Origin: an uncultured Bacillota bacterium
GTDB lineage: Bacteria; Bacillota; Clostridia; Peptostreptococcales; Anaerovoracaceae
Assembly (NCBI GenBank): GCA_946408315.1
Contig: CAMJRV010000027.1
Span: 1-12,853, forward strand
Direction of reading: 5' to 3'
Length of the DNA: 12,853 nucleotides
The translations under genes and the position numbers were made by a program. Every line of letters starts with the position of its first letter. The stretch's first letter is position 1. Below the pieces are notes generated by a model. That model saw only the letters and a program-made list of their open reading frames with translations. It did not search any database and was not told the origin of the DNA. Of this stretch, positions 12,834 to 12,853 are shown piece after piece.

Positions 12834-12853
12834 CCTTCGTATTGGATCATCGC

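Noticed and set aside
12827..12853. Possible C-terminal codons of an upstream minus-strand gene ending TGA at 12829-12827
   Set aside because: Only eight codons are visible before the window edge, and another frame is also open, so coding cannot be supported. Only the terminator is reported.
1..12853. CRISPR arrays, tRNA or rRNA genes, insertion sequences
   Set aside because: No regularly spaced repeats, no cloverleaf-like or rRNA-like segments, and no transposase or integrase frames were recognised.

Overview
The window reads as chromosomal DNA of a moderate-GC anaerobic Firmicute, most likely a member of the Clostridia. The pointers are AGGAGG-type ribosome binding sites on nearly every gene, a PerR-type peroxide regulator, a sigma factor with a DUF4179-type membrane partner, and a Gram-positive style lipoprotein binding protein. 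The genus cannot be named from sequence alone.

Left end, + strand (1-1924): a clade-type monofunctional haem catalase whose start codon lies just outside the window, followed after 27 bases by the peroxide-sensing repressor perR. This is a compact oxidative-stress unit.

Middle, + strand (1925-3332): an AT-richer island with a long inverted repeat, a candidate promoter, and a 391-residue all-helical protein of unknown function made of two tandem copies of one ~185-residue domain. It ends in a terminator that can also serve the convergent minus-strand genes.

Middle, - strand (3363-5968): a TetR-family repressor plus a small zinc-ribbon protein, expressed from a perfect-consensus promoter overlapped by a 31-bp dyad operator. 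Next to them is an ECF-like sigma factor translationally coupled to a membrane-anchored DUF4179-like anti-sigma factor.

Right half, - strand (5985-12833): a six-gene uptake and catabolism operon in the order SorC-family regulator, sugar-type binding lipoprotein, two-domain ABC ATPase, one permease, a TrpA-like (beta/alpha)8 lyase, and an FGGY kinase. It ends in a strong intrinsic terminator. The gene content (SorC regulator, RbsABC/Lsr-type transporter, FGGY kinase, a barrel enzyme) parallels the autoinducer-2 lsr operon, but the downstream enzyme is a tryptophan-synthase-alpha paralogue. That paralogue keeps the catalytic Glu49/Asp60 pair and the phosphate-binding loops, but has lost two aspartates (equivalents of Asp56 and Asp130) that matter for coupling to TrpB. 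The simplest reading is that a polyhydroxylated compound is imported, phosphorylated by the kinase, and cleaved or isomerised by the TrpA-like enzyme, with the SorC protein sensing the phosphorylated intermediate. This operon is the best candidate here for an undescribed pathway.

Regulatory sites around the operon include a candidate promoter, two 13-bp direct repeats resembling SorC/DeoR half-sites, an 18-bp palindrome upstream of the promoter, and a 14-bp stem hairpin between the binding-protein and ATPase genes that probably sets their expression ratio.
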